From the NCBI GenBank assembly GCA_000755425.1, contig BBMT01000011.1:1-64000 (forward strand): a DNA stretch of 64,000 nucleotides, written 5' to 3'. The translations under genes and the position numbers were made by a program. Source of the DNA: Vibrio maritimus. GTDB taxonomy: Bacteria > Pseudomonadota > Gammaproteobacteria > Enterobacterales > Vibrionaceae. The notes beneath the pieces are model-generated. The model saw only the letters and a list, made by a program, of their open reading frames with translations. It was not told the DNA's origin and made no database searches. Shown in pieces: positions 1-9,284 of the stretch (position 1 is the stretch's first letter; every line of letters begins with the position of its first letter).

Positions 1-131
1 TTCTCCCCCTTAATAACGGGGCGCGTAGCCGGGGGAGTTAGAGGGGTGCTCTTATGCTCTTTGCTAGTAACTTAGAAAGGCTATAGAGCAAAAGAGCACC
101 CTCCCAGCCTCCCCTTATTAAGGGGAGGAGC
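1..131. repeat. Intergenic inverted repeat (REP-like)
   Basis: A C/G-run-rich inverted repeat lies just beyond the 3' end of the tctA homologue. The arm around 31-52 (GGGGAGTTAGAGGGGTGCTC) faces the arm around 92-113, whose reverse complement begins GGGGAGGCTGGGAGGGTGCTC in near-match. Short CCCCTTATTAAGGGG-type palindromes sit at both edges, one damaged at 5-21 and one clean near 110-125. It contains no coding potential. It resembles dispersed palindromic intergenic elements, but copy number cannot be judged from one window. Bases 132-179 hold nothing recognisable. Confidence 0.6.
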
Positions 132-179
132 TAAGGGCTCGCTGCGCATCGCTTATGTTTCCATAGGCGAAGCGTACTA

Positions 180-1704
180 TTAAGACTCAACCTTCTTCGG
201 CTGATAAAACCACTTCTTCATCAACGAGAAAATGGACGGTCCGATTAACACCAAAATAGCCAACACTGTAAACGTCAACGTAATAGGGCGTTCCCACAAG
301 AAGCTAAGTTCACCATCACTAATCATAAGAGCACGTCTAAGATTCTCTTCCATCAAGCCACCAAGAATAAACTAGCAGTAACGGAGCAAGCGGGAAGTTA
401 GCCAGTCGTAACGCTATCGCACCCATTGCAATCAATAGCATGATAAATACATCCATCGTGTTGAACGAAACAAGATACACGCCAGTAATAGAGAAGAACA
501 AAATCATTGGCAGTAACACCGTTCTAGGAACCGCTAACAGTTTCGAGATATAAGGAATCAAAGGTAGATTCAAAATCACTAGGACAATGTTGCCAAAGTA
601 CATTGAAATGATGACTGACCAGAAGACATCTGGGTGTTCAACAAACAAGCGTGGTCCAGGTTGAATACCATAAGCGATCAGTGCACCCAGCATGATTGCG
701 GTTGTACCTGAACCTGGAATACCAAGCGTCAGCAGTGGTACGAACGAGCCACTAGATGCTGCATTGTTCGCTGACTCTGGAGCAACCAAACCGCGAATAC
801 TGCCTTTACCAAACTCTTCACGCTTTTCTTTTGGCGCAAGGTTACGCTCCATACCGTAAGACAGGAACGCTGCAATCGTGGCACCAGCACCCGGGAGGAC
901 GCCAGTGAAGAAACCAAGGATAGAAGAGCGTATGGAAACAGGCGCGACTTCTTTGACTTCTTCCTTGGTAATTTTCATGCTGCCGATATCACTGAGCTTT
1001 TTCTGCTCATCTTGGCGTGTATCTTGTTCTGGTTTTAGGATACCCATTAAGGTTTCGCCCAGCGCGAACGTCGCCATTGCTAACAGTAGGAAGCTAAAGC
1101 CATCCATAAGATCCGTTAGGCCAAAGGTAAAGCGCTCTACGCCGACGCCTTTGTCGATACCAACTGTAGACAGCATCAGACCGAGTACTACCATCATCCA
1201 AGCTTTAAGCACTTGGCCTTTGCCCGCGAAGGCTGCAACTGCAGATAGACCGAGCAGCATCAAAGCGAAATAGTCAAGAAGACTGGAAGCTCAGAGAGAC
1301 TTTTGCCAATGCAGGAGCAGCAAACAGCAACATGATGGCGGATAACGTGCCTCCCGTGAATGAGGAGTAGGCAGCAAGTGCCAATGCTTTACCCGCTTGG
1401 CCTTTTTGCGCCATAGGATAGCCATCGAAAGCAGTGACCACTGTTGATGAACAGCCTGGGGCATTAATTAAAATGGAGGAAGTTGAACCGCCAAATACGG
1501 CGCCATAGTAAACACCCGCCATGAGAATAAGTCCCGATGAAGGGTCAAGTCCGTAGGTGATAGGGATCATCAGCGCTATAGCTGAAATTGGACCAAGTCC
1601 TGGTAGCATGCCGATAAAGGTACCGACAAAACAGCCAACGATCACCATCATGATGTTCATAGGCATCACGCCGTGGAAAGGCCTTGTAAAATTCCGTCTA
1701 ACAT
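180..1704 (-). CDS. tctA: Tripartite tricarboxylate transporter, large permease TctA (frame broken three times)
   Basis: Large membrane permease of the tripartite tricarboxylate transporter, taking solute delivered by the periplasmic TctC protein. Family signatures are present: G-M-L-P-G-L-G-P near the N-terminus, GGSTSSILINAPG, and PGSGTTAIMLGALIAYGIQPG in the second half, within about ten or more hydrophobic segments. The frame is interrupted near 1670 (one G missing), near 1270 (one T too many) and near 350 (one T too many). Restoring these gives about 508 residues, the usual TctA length, ending in K-K-V-E-S at 180. The ATG at 1704 starts M-L-D-G-I-L-Q-G, typical of TctA. It is last in tctCBA. 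The breaks are probably sequence errors, but true decay cannot be excluded. Confidence 0.85.
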
Positions 1705-1713
1705 AATGGTGTC

Positions 1714-2211
1714 CTACCAGATCGTAAAGATGATTCCAGGCTCAAGGTAGATATCCAAACCTTGAGTGAGTAATAGATAAAATGCGATAACAAAAGGGAA
1801 TGAAGCGCCAAATAGCACTGCTTTACGACGCTCTCCCAACAGATAGAACCCTGCTAAAAGGAAGAAGCTTGTCGCGAGTACAAATCCCAGGTAGGTCAAT
1901 CCTAATCCGTATCCAGCCATCAAAATCAAAAAGCCAATGAGCAGTTTCCAGTTGAAGCGTTGCTCATCATTGCTTTTTTGGTCAGGTTGGCCAGTAATCA
2001 GCAGTAGTATCGATAGGCCAACGCCGACAAACGTTAAAATAGTTGGCAAGGTACGTGCAGTGAAGGGTTCGTATTCGTCACCGGGAAACATAGGGATCAG
2101 CGATGTTTGGTAGCCGTAGCACAAACACAGGATCAAAAAAATCATCGCACCTACACGATCACGAGACAGCAAGTTCTCTTTTGTGAACAGCTTAGAGGTG
2201 AAATCGGACAT
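1714..2211 (-). CDS. tctB: Tripartite tricarboxylate transporter, small permease TctB
   Basis: Small four-helix membrane subunit of the TctABC transporter. The 165-residue protein has hydrophobic segments at about residues 20-38, 58-76, 92-125 and 135-155, with a polar loop (residues about 78-88) between the second and third. This is the normal TctB layout and size. It sits between tctC and tctA, with only 9 bases to the tctA start, so the two permeases are surely co-transcribed. The 258 bases between tctC and tctB hold hairpins that could lower permease expression relative to the binding protein. Sequence identity within TctB is low across the family, so the call rests partly on gene order. 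Confidence 0.85.
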   Translation of the reverse strand: MSDFTSKLFTKENLLSRDRVGAMIFLILCLCYGYQTSLIPMFPGDEYEPFTARTLPTILTFVGVGLSILLLITGQPDQKSNDEQRFNWKLLIGFLILMAGYGLGLTYLGFVLATSFFLLAGFYLLGERRKAVLFGASFPFVIAFYLLLTQGLDIYLEPGIIFTIW

Positions 2212-2420
2212 AACTCACTCCAAATAGTGAATAAAGAAAAGACCGTATATAAGGGTCGATGAGCGGCGACCAAGTGAGTAAATTGCCTCAGGACAAAGGG
2301 CCTTTACCCGATTAAATCTTTCCCCAGGAGATTAAGGGGTCAGTACTGCTAACGTGAACAATCCAGAATTGAAGGAGTCGAGATTGTCGCTTATATACGG
2401 CAAAAACTGATGTACGTTGA

Positions 2421-2462
2421 AAATACGTAACGTATTTGAATCGAGGAGGGGCGAACCCCTCC
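2421..2462 (-). terminator. Paired hairpins after tctC (attenuating element)
   Basis: Directly downstream of the tctC stop, the minus strand carries GGAGGGG-TTCG-CCCCTCC (2445-2462), a perfect 7-bp stem closed by a stable UUCG-type tetraloop. It is followed by AAATACG-TTA-CGTATTT (2421-2437), a second perfect 7-bp stem. No long T-run follows, so this is more likely a transcript-stabilising or partial-termination element protecting the tctC 3' end than a full terminator. Such an element would favour the abundant binding protein over the permeases. Confidence 0.55.
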
Positions 2463-2469
2463 GGTATGG

Positions 2470-3449
2470 TTACTTGTTAAGGAAGCCAAGTTCAGTCATG
2501 AGCGTACCCATTTGCTTTTCTTGGTCTTCTAGGAACTTATAGAAGTCTTGATCAGGTTTGTAGTTGTCAATCCAACCATTGCGGTCACGTACCACTGCCC
2601 ATTCATCGGTGTTGTACATTTTAGTTAGCGCTGCGTTCCACTCTTTAACTTTCTCTTCACTCGCACCAGGTGCAGCGAAGAAACCGCGCCAGTTAGCAAA
2701 GACGGTTTCGTTACCATACTCTGTTAGAGTTGGAATATCCGGAGCCGCTTCAAGACGCTTAGGCGCAGTAACAGCAAGCACTTTTACTTGTCCAGACTTA
2801 GACATTTCAAGCACTTCACCTAGACCTGTCGACAATAGCTGTGTCTCGCCTGAAAGTAGCGCCGCCATGCTTTACCGCCTGCATCATAAGCGATGTAGCG
2901 AACTTTCTTCGCATCAAAACCTTCACCTTTAAACGCAGCCGCGACTACTAAGTGATCCATGCTGCCTCGTGCCGAGCCACCAGCGATTTTGACTTTACGT
3001 GGATTCTCTTTGAAATCCGCTACCACATCTTCCCATGTGTTATATGGAGAATCGGCAGGGGCGACAATTGCACCGTAGTCAGCAATCGTTGCAGCAACAG
3101 GTGTTAGATCGCGGAAAGATTGAGGGAATACACCGGTGAGTGAGCGAACAACGATAGGGGTGGAATTGACCATCAAGGTATCTTCTTGACGCTCAGCAGT
3201 TTCGATTAAGTGAGCTATGGCTTTACCGCCGCCGCCACCCGATAAGTTCTGAAAAGAGACATTGTCGACAATCTCTGCTTTCACTAACACATCACCCGTG
3301 CCACGTGCGGTCATATCCCAACCACCGCCAGCACCGCCAGGGATCAAGAAGTGAATCTTATCCAGATCCGCAGCATAGCTGCCAAAAGAGAGAGTAGCAG
3401 CGACGATAGACGCCGCTAGGGTAGGTTTCAATGCGTTAAACATGTTCAC
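2470..3449 (-). CDS. tctC: Tripartite tricarboxylate transporter, periplasmic binding protein TctC (frame broken once)
   Basis: Periplasmic solute receptor of the TctABC system. A signal peptide ending near S-Y-A-A-D (residues 1-27) is followed by the family start D-K-I-H-F-L-I-P-G-G-A-G-G-G-W-D and later S-A-R-G-S-M-D-H. The C-terminal half (K-V-L-A-V-T-A-P-K-R and onwards) continues in another frame from about 2868. One missing G near 2870 (GGCAAAGCATGG should read GCGATGG) joins the halves into about 326 residues, normal for TctC. It is first in the operon and divergent from the prp regulator, with palindromic operators between them. This suggests the ligand is a C4-C7 carboxylate linked to propionate or methylcitrate metabolism (inference). 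Confidence 0.85.
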
Positions 3450-3610
3450 GTTCCTTATGTTGACTTTATTGTCTGCCAGCTTGGAGGGATCTGGCGTGAC
3501 CTCTTTGGGTTAGTCAAAAGGTTATGTAATTGTTAATGACTCATCAATAAAGCGGCGATATTGAGGATAAAGTGCATTAATTCAATTTTGTTCATAAAGT
3601 TCACAGATTG

Positions 3611-3710
3611 ACGTTAACGTTAGACATTAGTCTACATTGTCGACAATGTGGTTGATAATTAGACGGCGAGTTGCTTAAATAGTCATCAGTTACTATTTAT
3701 TGTCAACAAT
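3611..3710. promoter_or_regulatory. Divergent tctC/prpR control region with FCD-GntR operators
   Basis: A perfect 16-bp palindrome ACATTGTCGACAATGT lies at 3634-3649, and a second, near-perfect ATTGTCAACAAT at 3699-3710. Both share the ATTGTNNACAAT form typical of FCD-subfamily GntR operators. A further perfect palindrome, ACGTTAACGT, is at 3611-3620. The region separates tctC (minus) from the GntR gene (plus), so one regulator could autoregulate and control both transcription units. The second operator would lie inside the gene if a TTG start at 3700 were used, which argues for the ATG at 3739. Confidence 0.75.
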
Positions 3711-3738
3711 GTTGTTAGACGAGTGGGTAAGTGAAGAG

Positions 3739-4422
3739 ATGAGTACAGAGTTTGCGATCGGTGACGTGGCCGCTTCTAAAGAAGCAACGAAGTCCGAAAA
3801 TTTAACAGAGCAACTAATAGAAGAGATTGTCGAAGGACGAATTGAGTCGGGCAGTAAGATCTCTGAGCCAGAGCTCGCGAAGCGATTTGAGGTCAGTCGA
3901 GGACCACTCCGAGAAGCGATTATGAGGCTTGAAGGGTTGGGACTGATTGAGCGAATTCCTCATGTAGGAGCGCGGGTCATCACGCTGACTCAGCACAAAC
4001 TGGTAGAACTCTATTCGGTACGAGAAGCGTTGGAAGGTATGGCTGCTCGCCTAGCGGCTGCTCATATTAGTGATGAAGAAATAGCAGAATTAGAAGGTCT
4101 ATTGGGTCGCCACTCTGAGCATATCGATGAAGTCGCTGGCGCCTCTTACTTCCACCAGCACGGTGATTTTGACTTTCATTACCGAATCATTAAGGCGAGT
4201 CAAAATAGCCAACTGGTTCATTTGCTTTGCAATGAGCTATACCACTTGCTGCGAATGTACCGTTATCAGTCGCCACGAACCCAATCAAGACCAGAGGCGG
4301 CATTGAAAGAGCACTTATTTATCTTGGATGCGATTAAAAACCGTGACCAAGAACTGGCCGAGCTATTGATGAGAAGACACATCTCCAGAAGCAAAGCCTT
4401 AATAGAACAAAATCTAAATTAA
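3739..4422 (+). CDS. prpR: GntR-family (FCD) regulator of the methylcitrate operon
   Basis: Transcription factor of 227 residues with an N-terminal winged helix (about residues 20-80, containing S-E-P-E-L-A-K-R-F-E-V-S-R-G-P-L-R-E-A) and a C-terminal FCD ligand-binding domain. The FCD histidines of the metal/ligand site are visible in D-F-H-Y-R-I, H-L-L-C-N-E and K-E-H-L-F-I-L-D-A. It heads the operon prpBC-acnD-prpF-prpE and is probably a repressor released by 2-methylcitrate or a related acid, as known for GntR-type PrpR in several proteobacteria. This differs from the sigma54-type PrpR of enterics. I chose the ATG at 3739, which clears the operator at 3699-3710 and follows a weak GAAGAG ribosome site. 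Confidence 0.85.
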   Translation: MSTEFAIGDVAASKEATKSENLTEQLIEEIVEGRIESGSKISEPELAKRFEVSRGPLREAIMRLEGLGLIERIPHVGARVITLTQHKLVELYSVREALEGMAARLAAAHISDEEIAELEGLLGRHSEHIDEVAGASYFHQHGDFDFHYRIIKASQNSQLVHLLCNELYHLLRMYRYQSPRTQSRPEAALKEHLFILDAIKNRDQELAELLMRRHISRSKALIEQNLN

Positions 4423-4499
4423 ATAACGTGAATATCGATGTGCCTGACTTTGATAGAAAGCCATGAGCACATAAAAACAAAAAGGACAAGGAGACACGT

Positions 4500-5416
4500 A
4501 TGTCATCTTCACTAGGTCAACAATTATCCCCGGGACAAAGGTTTCGTGACGCCGTCACTAAAGGCAACCCGCTTCAAGTTGTCGGTACAGTAAACCCGTA
4601 CTGCGCGATGATGGCGAAAAATGTTGGTCATCAAGCTATTTATCTCTCTGGTGGCGGTATCGCTAACGCATCTTACGGCTTGCCAGACCTTGGCATAACG
4701 ACGCTCAACGATGTGCTAGTCGATGTAGAGAGGATTACCAATGCTTGTGATTTGCCACTGCTGGTGGACATTGATACAGGCTTTGGCGGCGCCTTCAACA
4801 TTGCTCGCACTATCAAAGCAATGGAAAAAGCCGGAGCAGCCGCCGTTCATATTGAAGACCAAGTGGCACAAAAGCGCTGTGGCCATAGACCTAACAAAGC
4901 GATTGTTACGCAACAAGAGATGGTTGATCGCGTAAAAGCCGCGGTAGATGCCAAAACCGACCCAAGCTTTGTCATCATGCGCGTACTGATGCGCTTGCCG
5001 TAGAGGGAATGGATAAAGCCATTGAGCGAGCTATTGCGTGTGTGGAAGCGGGCGCAGATATGATCTTCCCTGAAGCGATGACTTCACTCGATCACTACAA
5101 ACAATTCAAATCAGCACTTTCAAGCGCGACGGGCAAAGATGTTCCTATTATTGCCAACATTACAGAGTTTGGCCAGACGCCATTGTTTGGCTGCGAAGAG
5201 CTCGCCAGTGTCGGTGTGGATATGGTTCTTTACCCATTGTCAGCCTTCAGAGCGATGAACAAAGCTGCAGAGAACGTTTACCAGCACCTGCTTACTGAAG
5301 GCAATCAAGAAGCGCTAACATCACAAATGCAAACCCGTGCTGAGCTGTATGAGCACCTGAATTACCACAGCTACGAAGATAAGTTGGATCAGTTGTTTGC
5401 TGACAACAAATCCTGA
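4500..5416 (+). CDS. prpB: 2-methylisocitrate lyase (frame broken once)
   Basis: Cleaves 2-methylisocitrate to pyruvate and succinate, the last step of the 2-methylcitrate cycle. The isocitrate-lyase/PEP-mutase fold is clear: Y-L-S-G-G-G-I-A-N-A-S-Y-G-L-P-D, D-I-D-T-G-F-G-G and the catalytic loop H-I-E-D-Q-V-A-Q-K-R-C-G-H-R. The frame breaks near 4980, where ATGCGCGT lacks a G (expected ATGGCGCGT, M-A-R-T-D-A). Restored length is about 305 residues, as expected for PrpB (about 296). A good AAGGAGACACGT site precedes the ATG. It is second in the prp operon. Confidence 0.9.
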
Positions 5417-5528
5417 TTTGTCCGTTAAGAATCGAAACGCAAAAAATTAGAAAGACACATTTAATCCAATAACGAAACGCCGCTAGAAAAGACCCTAAAA
5501 GGGCGACATGCGGGAAAAGGAGTTCAAC

Positions 5529-6659
5529 ATGCCTAATTCAGCCATTGGTGGAGCAGGTCTACGAGGCCAAAGTGCAGGTACCACATCGCTATGTACTGTA
5601 GGAAAATCTGGAACCGGATTAACCTATCGAGGTTATGACATTACTGATCTGGCAAACAATGCTCAGTTCGAAGAGGTCGCGCATTTGCTGCTGCGTGGAC
5701 ATCTACCCAATCAAAAAGAGTTGGATGATTATAAAACGATTCTAGTCGGGCTTCGCGGCCTACCAGAAGCGCTTAAACAAGCGCTAGAGTTAATTCCAGC
5801 CGATGCGCACCCGATGGATGTAATGCGTACGGGCTGCTCGGTGCTGGGTAATCTTGAACAAGAGCTGGATTTTTCCGAGCAACAGCAAGCAACAGAGCGA
5901 ATGCTTGCCTTGTTCCCTGCGATCATCTGTTATTGGTATCGCTTTAGTCATGATGGCGTGCGCATCAATACCGAAGATCAAAGTGAAGATTGCATCGGCG
6001 GCTACTTTTTAAAAATGCTCACCGATAAAGCACCATCGGCACTTCACAAGCAAGTCATGCACTGTTCACTCATTCTCTACGCTGAGCATGAGTTTAATGC
6101 CTCTACCTTTGCAGCGCGAGTCTGCGCTTCCACTCTATCCGACATTCACTCTTGTATCACTGCCGCTATCGGAACGCTTCGAGGACCACTTCACGGCGGT
6201 GCTAATGAAGCAGCAATGGACATGATCCAAGACTGGAGAACCGCTGAGGAAGCAGAAGCGAACATCATGCAGATGCTTGCTAATAAAGACAAAATCATGG
6301 GCTTTGGTCATGCCATCTATAGGGAAAGCGATCCGCGCAACGCGCTGATTAAGCGCTGGTCAAAAGAGCTGTCGACGGCAGTTGGTGATACTTACCTTTA
6401 TGACGTTTCTGTGCGTGTTGAATCGGTAATGAAGCGTGAAAAGGGGCTGTTCTGTAATGCGGACTTCTTCCATGCATCTGCTTATCACTTCATGGATATC
6501 CCAACTAAGCTGTTTACCCCCATCTTCGTTATGAGCCGTTTGACGGGCTGGGCTGCGCACGTTTATGAGCAGCGTGCTAACAATCGCATCATTCGTCCGA
6601 GTGCCGATTATGATGGCCCTGAGGCTAGAGAGTGGACGCCGATCGAAGCGCGTGATTAG
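5529..6659 (+). CDS. prpC: 2-methylcitrate synthase
   Basis: Condenses propionyl-CoA with oxaloacetate to 2-methylcitrate. The 376-residue protein is a type I citrate-synthase-family enzyme: G-L-R-G-Q-S-A-G-T-T at the start, the catalytic histidine region H-G-G-A-N-E-A-A-M, the second histidine in G-F-G-H-A-I-Y-R-E-S-D-P-R-N, and the C-terminal R-I-I-R-P-S-A-D-Y-D-G-P typical of PrpC. An upstream in-frame ATG at 5508 exists, but AAAAGGAG at 5514-5521 is correctly spaced only for the ATG at 5529, which also gives the normal PrpC N-terminus. The gene is followed at 21 bases by acnD. Confidence 0.95.
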   Translation: MPNSAIGGAGLRGQSAGTTSLCTVGKSGTGLTYRGYDITDLANNAQFEEVAHLLLRGHLPNQKELDDYKTILVGLRGLPEALKQALELIPADAHPMDVMRTGCSVLGNLEQELDFSEQQQATERMLALFPAIICYWYRFSHDGVRINTEDQSEDCIGGYFLKMLTDKAPSALHKQVMHCSLILYAEHEFNASTFAARVCASTLSDIHSCITAAIGTLRGPLHGGANEAAMDMIQDWRTAEEAEANIMQMLANKDKIMGFGHAIYRESDPRNALIKRWSKELSTAVGDTYLYDVSVRVESVMKREKGLFCNADFFHASAYHFMDIPTKLFTPIFVMSRLTGWAAHVYEQRANNRIIRPSADYDGPEAREWTPIEARD

Positions 6660-6679
6660 TGCTAGGTAAGGATGTGAAC

Positions 6680-9274
6680 ATGTCGAATAACACAATAAAC
6701 TACCAATATCGCAAACCGCTTCATGGCACTCAGCTTGATTACTTTGATGCGCAAGCGGCCGTTAATGATATTGAACCGGGCGCGTTTGAGCGCCTGCCAT
6801 ACACGGCGAAAGTACTGGCTGAGAACTTAGTGCACCGCTGCGAGCCTTCGGAGCTAGAAGCGTGCCTATCTCAGCTTATTTATCGCAAACGTGATAAAGA
6901 TTTCCCGTGGTATCCAGCGCGCGTGGTTTGCCACGATATTTTGGGGCAGACCGCACTGGTAGATCTAGCGGGCCTACGTGATGCTATCGCACTGCAAGGT
7001 GGCGATCCTGCGGCAGTAAACCCAGTAGTAGAGACTCAGCTGATTGTCGATCACTCCCTCGCGGTTGAGCATGCCGGCTTTGATCCTGATGCCTTTGAAA
7101 AAAATCGTGCAGTCGAGGAGCGCCGCAACGAAGACCGTTTCCACTTTATTGAGTGGTGTAAAACCGCGTTCGAGAATGTCAGCGTAGTGCCGGCTGGTAA
7201 CGGCATTATGCACCAGATCAACCTTGAGAAATTATCCCCAGTGGTACAGGTGAAAAACGGCGTCGCGTTTCCTGATACCTGTGTCGGTACCGACAGCCAT
7301 ACGCCTCACGTCGATGCGTTGGGCGTAATAGCCATTGGTGTTGGAGGTCTAGAGGCAGAAACGGTGATGTTGGGTCGACCGTCAATGATGCGCCTGCCGG
7401 ATATTGTCGGTGTTAAGCTCACAGGAGAGCGTCAACCGGGCATTACCGCGACTGATATCGTGCTCGCATTAACGGAGTTTTTGCGTGGTCAAAAAGTGGT
7501 GTCAAGCTACCTAGAGTTTTTTGGCGAAGGCACTAAGCAGCTCACTATCGGTGACCGGGCAACAATCTCGAACATGACGCCTGAATACGGCGCGTCAGCG
7601 GGTATGTTCTATATCGACGAGCAGACCATCAACTATCTAAAACTCACAGGCCGTGAGGATGAACAGGTTAAGTTGGTGGAACAATACGCCAAACAAACCG
7701 GGCTTTGGGCTGATGAGTTAGTTAACGCAGAATATGAACGCGTGTTGGAGTTCGACTTATCAAGCATTGAGCGCACCTTGGCCGGGCCGTCTAACCCTCA
7801 TCGCCGATTACCCACGGCGCAGCTTAGCGAGCAGGGCATTGCAGGCGCGTGGGAGCAAAAATCTGACACTATGCCGGATGGCGCAGTAATTATTGCCGCT
7901 ATCACATCCTGTACCAATACCAGTAACCCCCGCAACGTGGTAGCGGCTGGACTGATAGCCAAAAAAGCCAATGAACTGGGTTTAGTTCGCAAGCCTTGGG
8001 TGAAATCCTCGTTTGCACCGGGCTCAAAGGTTGCCAAGCTCTATTTACAAGAGTCTGGATTACTTCCCGAGCTAGAAAAATTGGGCTTTGGCATTGTCGC
8101 GTATGCGTGCACAACCTGTAACGGCATGAGTGGCGCGCTTGACCCAGAAATCCAAAAAGAAATCATCGATAACGACCTGTACACAACCGCCGTGTTATCA
8201 GGCAATCGAAACTTCGACGGACGTATTCACCCTTATGCGAAGCAAGCGTTTTTAGCATCGCCACCTCTAGTGGTTGCTTATGCGATAGCGGGGACGATTC
8301 GTTTTGATATCGAGCGAGATTCGCTGGGTGTTGATGCCAAAGGCAAGCCTATCTACCTCAATGATATCTGGCCAAGCGATGAAGAAATCGATGCGGTCGT
8401 TAATGCGCACGTTAAGCCAGAACAGTTCAATCAAGTCTACCTGCAAATGTTCAAGCTAAACGATGAAGCAGTAAGCTCCAGTCCACTCTATGATTGGCGT
8501 GAGAAGAGCACCTACATCCGCAGGCCACCATATTGGGAAGGCGCACTGGCCAAGCCTCGTACACTAAGCGGCATGAGACCGCTAGCCATCCTCGGAGATA
8601 ACATTACCACTGACCATTTGTCGCCATCCAACGCTATCTTAGCGTCCAGTGCAGCGGGGGAATATCTCACCAGCATGGGCGTACCGGAGGAAGATTACAA
8701 CTCCTATGCGACCCATCGCGGGGATCACTTGACCGCTCAGCGAGCAACCTTTGCCAACCCCAAGTTGTTCAATGAAATGGTCGCTGAAAACGGCAATGTT
8801 GTTCAAGGTTCATTGGCTCGAATTGAACCAGAGGGCAAGGTCACGCGCATGTGGGAAGCGATTGAAACCTACATGCAGCGTCAGCAGCCTTTGATCATTG
8901 TCGCTGGTGCTGATTACGGACAAGGCTCTTCACGAGATTGGGCTGCGAAAGGGGTTCGCCTAGCCGGTGTCGAGGCAATCGTTGCTGAGGGATTTGAGCG
9001 AATCCACAGGACGAACCTCGTCGGTATGGGCGTATTACCACTGCAGTTTAAAGCGGGTACCGATAGAAACACCTTAGGTTTAGATGGCACTGAAACTTAC
9101 GATGTTGTCGGCGATATTGCTCCGGGCTGTGACTTGGCTCTAGTGGTCACGCGCGCCAATGGCGACAAGCTCGATATTGCCGTGACTTGTCGACTAGACA
9201 CGGAAGACGAGGTTGCCGTTTATTCATCTGGCGGTGTATTGCAGCGATTCGCACAAGACTTTCTCGCGAAATAG
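6680..9274 (+). CDS. acnD: Fe/S-dependent 2-methylisocitrate dehydratase AcnD
   Basis: Aconitase-family enzyme dehydrating 2-methylcitrate to 2-methyl-trans-aconitate; it works with PrpF in place of PrpD. The 864-residue length matches AcnD. The three cluster cysteines are visible in T-S-C-T-N-T-S-N-P and C-T-T-C-N-G, and the substrate motifs V-G-T-D-S-H-T-P-H, D-N-I-T-T-D-H-L-S-P and G-Q-G-S-S-R-D-W-A are intact. The ATG at 6680 follows a GGTAAGGA site; the earlier in-frame start at 6659 overlaps the prpC stop. Its presence with prpF marks this as the AcnD/PrpF variant of the methylcitrate cycle. Confidence 0.95.
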   Translation: MSNNTINYQYRKPLHGTQLDYFDAQAAVNDIEPGAFERLPYTAKVLAENLVHRCEPSELEACLSQLIYRKRDKDFPWYPARVVCHDILGQTALVDLAGLRDAIALQGGDPAAVNPVVETQLIVDHSLAVEHAGFDPDAFEKNRAVEERRNEDRFHFIEWCKTAFENVSVVPAGNGIMHQINLEKLSPVVQVKNGVAFPDTCVGTDSHTPHVDALGVIAIGVGGLEAETVMLGRPSMMRLPDIVGVKLTGERQPGITATDIVLALTEFLRGQKVVSSYLEFFGEGTKQLTIGDRATISNMTPEYGASAGMFYIDEQTINYLKLTGREDEQVKLVEQYAKQTGLWADELVNAEYERVLEFDLSSIERTLAGPSNPHRRLPTAQLSEQGIAGAWEQKSDTMPDGAVIIAAITSCTNTSNPRNVVAAGLIAKKANELGLVRKPWVKSSFAPGSKVAKLYLQESGLLPELEKLGFGIVAYACTTCNGMSGALDPEIQKEIIDNDLYTTAVLSGNRNFDGRIHPYAKQAFLASPPLVVAYAIAGTIRFDIERDSLGVDAKGKPIYLNDIWPSDEEIDAVVNAHVKPEQFNQVYLQMFKLNDEAVSSSPLYDWREKSTYIRRPPYWEGALAKPRTLSGMRPLAILGDNITTDHLSPSNAILASSAAGEYLTSMGVPEEDYNSYATHRGDHLTAQRATFANPKLFNEMVAENGNVVQGSLARIEPEGKVTRMWEAIETYMQRQQPLIIVAGADYGQGSSRDWAAKGVRLAGVEAIVAEGFERIHRTNLVGMGVLPLQFKAGTDRNTLGLDGTETYDVVGDIAPGCDLALVVTRANGDKLDIAVTCRLDTEDEVAVYSSGGVLQRFAQDFLAK

Positions 9275-9284
9275 GGGACGTAGC

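Noticed and set aside
180..1704. Calling tctA, cdd, sbcB and similar broken genes true pseudogenes
   Set aside because: Breaks are single homopolymer errors scattered evenly through essential and accessory genes, with no larger deletions or eroded motifs.
3611..3620. ACGTTAACGT palindrome as a third PrpR operator
   Set aside because: It lacks the ATTGT/ACAAT half-sites, so it is noted but not assigned to the regulator.
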